DNA of 8,409 bases, taken from assembly GCA_033720735.1 (NCBI GenBank), contig JAWWBX010000196.1, forward strand, positions 1 to 8,409. Direction: 5' to 3'. The notes under the pieces are model-generated. The model did not search any database. It was not told where the DNA came from and saw only the letters and a list, made by a program, of their open reading frames with translations. Positions 6,201-8,409 of this stretch are shown here, piece after piece. Position 1 is the stretch's first letter. Every line of letters starts with the position of its first letter. This stretch comes from B8-G4 sp033720735 (GTDB lineage: Bacteria > Bacteroidota > Bacteroidia > Chitinophagales > Saprospiraceae). The translations under genes were made by a program, and so were the position numbers.

Positions 6201-7455
6201 GGCTTCCAACGAATGGGTCAAGCGCATTCTGGAGCACTGGATCACCGAGTACCGCTTTGATGGGTTCCGCTTCGATCTTTCGAAAGGTTTTACGCAAAAA
6301 TGGTCCAGTGATGACGGCCTCTTCCGCTTGTACGATGCCGGGCGCATTGCCATCCTGAAGGACTATGCCGACTTTGTCTGGAGCCTGGATTCTGCCAGCT
6401 ATATCATCCTTGAGCACTTTGCCGAGCAAGCCGAAGAAGAAGAGCTGGCCAATTACGGCATGATGCTGTGGGGCACGCACCACCAGTTCAAGGAAGCGGC
6501 GATGGGTTACCCGTCCGATCTGGAGGTGGCCGACTATACCTGGCAAGGCTTCAATGAGCCGCATCTGATCGGTATCATGGAAAGTCACGACGAGGAACGG
6601 CTCATCTATACCATCCGGGAGTATGGCGATGTCGGCCCTGATCAGAACACCCGTGATTTCGAGACGGCCCTGCGACGGGTAGAGGCGATCTCGACGATCT
6701 TCTACTCGATCCCGGGCCCAAAGATGCTTTGGCAGTTCGGCGAGCTCGGCTACGACTATTCCATCAACCGTTGTGTTAACGGGACCATCGATCCAGGTTG
6801 CCGCCTCGATCCCAAACCGATTCGCTGGGATTTCCTGCAACAGGCACCGCGCAAACGCCTGTTTGATGTCACCGCGGCCATGATCCACCTCAAAACCAAC
6901 TACCCCACCTGGTCGACGGACGACTATGTGTTCAGTGATGGCAATTTCTATCTCAAGACCATTCATCTCAACCATCCGGACATGGATGCCGTGGTGATGG
7001 CCAATTACCGGATCACCAATTCCGATATCAATCCGAAGTTCCCCTACCCCGGCACCTGGTACGAGTACTTTACCGGAGACAGCCTGGAGGTGGTCGATAC
7101 GCAGGAAAAGCTGACGCACGGTCCCGGTGAGTACCGCATCTATACGTCAGAAAGGATCACACCACCCGGCGGATTTATCACGTCAACGATTGACATCAGA
7201 CACGCTGTGAGTATTGATGTGTGGCCGAATCCGGTGGCTGGTGAGCGTGAAGTTTATGTTGCGTGGGAGCCCGGACGAACTTTGCAATCCGTGCAACTCT
7301 TCACGCTCTCTGGCAGAGCGGTGCCTCTTGACATCACACAACACGGTGACCTGTTACGCCTGCGCATGCCGATTGGATTGCCTGAAGGGATGTACACGGT
7401 CCAGTTGCGTGCGGAAGATGGTGTGTTTGTCGGAAAGGTGGTGGTGGGGAAGTAG
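3253..7455 (+). CDS. Giant T9SS-secreted fusion: FG-GAP/VCBS propeller + ASPIC/UnbV + starch-binding-like and Ig domains + GH13 alpha-amylase
   Basis: This 1400-residue protein has a signal peptide (about 1-26, cut before Gln27). Seven calcium-binding DxDxDG-type repeats have first Asp at 51, 102, 152, 202, 254, 305 and 365, about one per 50 residues, which fits a seven-bladed propeller. An ASPIC/UnbV domain follows (about 410-478, GIGSRVTIHY and VVIHWSSG). Residues about 487-612 resemble the starch-binding-like module in front of Bacteroidota amylases (VVWTEPPFPT, AAEGNGALAGFTG), then comes an Ig-like domain (about 615-700). A CBM48-like domain (about 710-835) precedes the GH13 barrel (about 845-1205), with DVVFNH (933-938), GFRFD (nucleophile Asp1008), acid/base Glu1054 and ESHD (Asp1113) all intact. 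A beta domain follows, then a T9SS type A sorting tail (about 1318-1400, VWPNP to the terminal VVVGK). It is predicted to be surface-bound or released and to degrade starch-like glucans. Enzyme class is clear; exact product and the role of the propeller are inferred. Confidence 0.95.
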   Translation: MNHLTRSFPLLLAAATGILFPVHVGAQAFTEMSVETGFDVSGHNRGIAIGDFNGDGLEDIYVSRLFGVNLLYKNLGNFQFEEVSDEMGVRSNHDTNAALWFDFDNDGDLDLFLACSFDPNVLYRNDGDGFTDVTAEYGLGTSASSKSAHAVDYDRDGDLDLFVAIFLEQNELWRNDGDGFTNVITESGLDDPGRSLGAIFFDYDLDGDDDLYQTRDGIDPNLFFRNNGDGTFTEISTQLGLDYVGLGMGCDIADLNGDGRPDIYLTNLYENKLYLSDANSGGFYEFSGPARVDDIGMGWSTVFFDCDNDGLTDLYLANDSHFSVNGEEDIRNRLFVNLGDMTFFSKDTIGGVQNVLGSYGAATADFDLDGALDLAIANSGNQDYNQIFRNTGSTGHFIAFDLRGTASNPQGIGSRVTIHYNGEVQTDWVYAGSGYVSQNSVRMHFGIGDATSVDSVVIHWSSGIHQVVEAPPVDQLSVIEENDFTVPPGLVVWTEPPFPTVDDDVTVYYNAAEGNGALAGFTGQVFAHTGLITSESNNGNDWKHVVGNWGQFDSRVIMIPVEEDIYSISYNIRDYYGVPVGEEVLQMAFVFRNLDGSIVGRASDGSDIFTDVFPDDGLLVTLTPDYDQLIRQGDSIAVQFLINRVASVTITDNGESIYTDSTNVGSFTIIAGTPGSHEVVMQAISDEDTVQRSFEYFVVEPSTIADPPHGTRDGLNYWTDSTYLFQLYAPGKEFAFLTCPANDYQPDTAFRMMLSEDSTRWWIERPRSDFENGRNAYLYLLDNGVGAADPYSELILDPWHDQWVSEEVMQGLPEHPGGNVPAVTVFDLENEPYPWTTNDFEKPANRDLVIYEVLLRDFLQDHSYASLIDTLDYLEKLGVNAIELMPIQEFEGNDSWGYNPSFHMAVDKYYGSRDQLKAFIDEAHSRGIAVILDVVFNHVFSQSPLARLYWDAGNSRPAEDNPWLNPVPRHPFNVGYDVNHESPASNEWVKRILEHWITEYRFDGFRFDLSKGFTQKWSSDDGLFRLYDAGRIAILKDYADFVWSLDSASYIILEHFAEQAEEEELANYGMMLWGTHHQFKEAAMGYPSDLEVADYTWQGFNEPHLIGIMESHDEERLIYTIREYGDVGPDQNTRDFETALRRVEAISTIFYSIPGPKMLWQFGELGYDYSINRCVNGTIDPGCRLDPKPIRWDFLQQAPRKRLFDVTAAMIHLKTNYPTWSTDDYVFSDGNFYLKTIHLNHPDMDAVVMANYRITNSDINPKFPYPGTWYEYFTGDSLEVVDTQEKLTHGPGEYRIYTSERITPPGGFITSTIDIRHAVSIDVWPNPVAGEREVYVAWEPGRTLQSVQLFTLSGRAVPLDITQHGDLLRLRMPIGLPEGMYTVQLRAEDGVFVGKVVVGK

Positions 7456-7590
7456 CTCTTACGCCTTGACCGTTGTCCATCATTCACTTCATCACAACAG
7501 GTTAGCTTCAAGATTCTAATTTGCAACTTTACGGCACCTGCGCATTCGCACATATCACAGCGGCACATCACAATAACCAACTGTTTACCG
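7456..7590. other. Intergenic region between the starch operon and the DUF6090-type gene
   Basis: This 135 bp gap marks the start of a fall in GC content. TAATTTG (7517-7523) resembles a Bacteroidota -7 box lacking one base, about 68 bp before the next ATG, but there is no TTTG at the expected -33 distance. GTTGT (7472-7476) and ACAAC (7494-7498) could pair with a 17 nt loop, but no T-run follows, so I do not call a terminator. No Shine-Dalgarno lies before 7591. No RNA gene or repeat is seen. Confidence 0.5.
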
Positions 7591-8409
7591 ATGATAAAAC
7601 TTCTTAGAAAAATCAGACGACAGTTACTTTCTGAAGGGAAAACTGGAAGATATTTCAAATACGCGGTTGGAGAAATCTTGCTTCTGGTTATTGGGATTCT
7701 CATTGCATTACAAGTTAATAACTGGAACGAACAAAGAAAACTGCGTAACGAATCGCAGGAAATTCTTAGGTCTCTGAATACCGAGTTTAAAAATAATCGC
7801 ATGGTGCTGAAGGATCGCATCGACTTTCTTGAGACTGCCAATAAATATGTAGAGGCGGTTTTGGATCTGACAGGCAGTGATGAATCCGATTTAGCAGCGA
7901 TCAACATTGATAGCATTATTAATTTATCGCTGAATTACGGCAATTACAATCCTGCCAACAGCACGATACAGGAAGTCATAAGTTCCGGAAAGTTGAATCT
8001 GATCAAAGACGATCAACTTAAATCTAACTTATTCAATTGGCTTCAGATTTTAGAAGATACGGATGAAGACTTTAAGAATCAGGATCTTCAATCGGTCACC
8101 ATGCTGGAGGCCTACCTGGTGAAAAACATATCTTTTAAGAATGGAATGATGTATCATCCGTTGAATTACGGTGATGGCAAGTCCAACTTATTTGATGGAA
8201 AGTATGCGCATATCTTCAATGACCTGGAATTTGAGAATTTATACTACGGAAAGAGATTCTGGAATACTGTGATGATTAACCATTACAAAGAGTTAGACGC
8301 AATAGCCAAAGAAATTATTAAACAAACAGATATCGGAGGTTCTCATAAATATTATAGTGCTCCTACTACTGTTTATAATACTTCTTCAACATTACATAAT
8401 ACATTGGGA
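7591..8409 (+). CDS. DUF6090-type single-pass membrane protein, 3' end outside the window
   Basis: The frame is open from ATG 7591 to the window edge: 273 residues with no stop. The N terminus is the signature of the DUF6090 family of Bacteroidota: a short basic amphipathic segment (MIKLLRKIRRQLLSEGKTGRY, split at 1-10 and 11-21), then one hydrophobic helix (about 25-44, GEILLLVIGILIALQVNNWN) and a helical, probably periplasmic, region. Conserved-looking elements include NEQRK (46-50) and STIQEVISSGKLNLIKD (124-140). The family has no established function and often occurs as several diverged copies per genome. The last visible part (about 248-273) is rich in Ser, Thr, Asn and Tyr and resembles a linker. 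Base composition is much lower in GC than in the upstream genes (hand counts of single 60 bp lines about 25-45%, against about 52-55%), which could mean transfer or weak selection. The start is supported by the family N terminus. Confidence 0.88.
   Translation, partial: MIKLLRKIRRQLLSEGKTGRYFKYAVGEILLLVIGILIALQVNNWNEQRKLRNESQEILRSLNTEFKNNRMVLKDRIDFLETANKYVEAVLDLTGSDESDLAAINIDSIINLSLNYGNYNPANSTIQEVISSGKLNLIKDDQLKSNLFNWLQILEDTDEDFKNQDLQSVTMLEAYLVKNISFKNGMMYHPLNYGDGKSNLFDGKYAHIFNDLEFENLYYGKRFWNTVMINHYKELDAIAKEIIKQTDIGGSHKYYSAPTTVYNTSSTLHNTLG

Noticed and set aside
5233..7119. Minus-strand open frame of 628 codons
   Set aside because: Antisense of the GH13 half; the plus-strand frame has all catalytic motifs, while this one shows no family resemblance and is explained by GC-biased third positions.
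7472..7498. Terminator hairpin after the amylase gene
   Set aside because: The stem is only 5 bp (GTTGT/ACAAC) with a 17 nt loop and no T-run.
7254..7916. Minus-strand open frame of 220 codons across the amylase end and the next gene
   Set aside because: It overlaps the T9SS tail and the recognisable DUF6090-type N terminus on the plus strand; its own translation is Ser/Arg/Cys-rich and unrecognised.

Overview
The window looks like a piece of a Bacteroidota-type genome (Bacteroidota, or the related Rhodothermota/Balneolota). The evidence is a C-terminal type IX secretion (T9SS) sorting domain, a SusA-type neopullulanase, a DUF6090-type membrane protein, signal peptides with Gln directly after the predicted cut, start codons without good Shine-Dalgarno sequences, and heptamer repeats of the CCAACTG/CCCCTTG kind often seen between genes in this group. 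Genus cannot be decided from the sequence.

Layout: (1) 1-283 is a repeat block of heptamers alternating with a 62-63 bp unit; it enters from outside the window and ends exactly on the stop codon of the next gene. (2) 281-1195, minus strand, is a probable two-gene unit: a TPR protein (668-1195) followed by a small VOC-fold protein (281-643). (3) 1196-1373 is a divergent intergenic region with an 11 bp direct repeat, one copy of which sits in a near-palindrome resembling an operator. (4) 1374-7455, plus strand, is a two-gene starch/maltodextrin operon: a SusA-like GH13 neopullulanase/cyclomaltodextrinase, then 10 bp later a 1400-residue multidomain protein. (5) 7456-7590 is intergenic. (6) 7591-8409 is the 5' part of a DUF6090-type gene, markedly AT-rich and running off the window.

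The two glycosidases probably work in series. The large protein carries a T9SS tail, so it should be delivered to the cell surface or medium and attack long alpha-glucans. The SusA-like enzyme has only a Sec signal and should trim imported maltodextrins in the periplasm. No SusC/SusD transporter pair or regulator is visible here.

The most unusual item is the architecture of the 1400-residue protein. A complete seven-repeat, calcium-binding FG-GAP/VCBS propeller with an ASPIC/UnbV domain, normally a stand-alone protein, is joined in frame to a starch-binding-like module, an Ig-like domain, a full GH13 amylase with all catalytic residues, and a T9SS tail.
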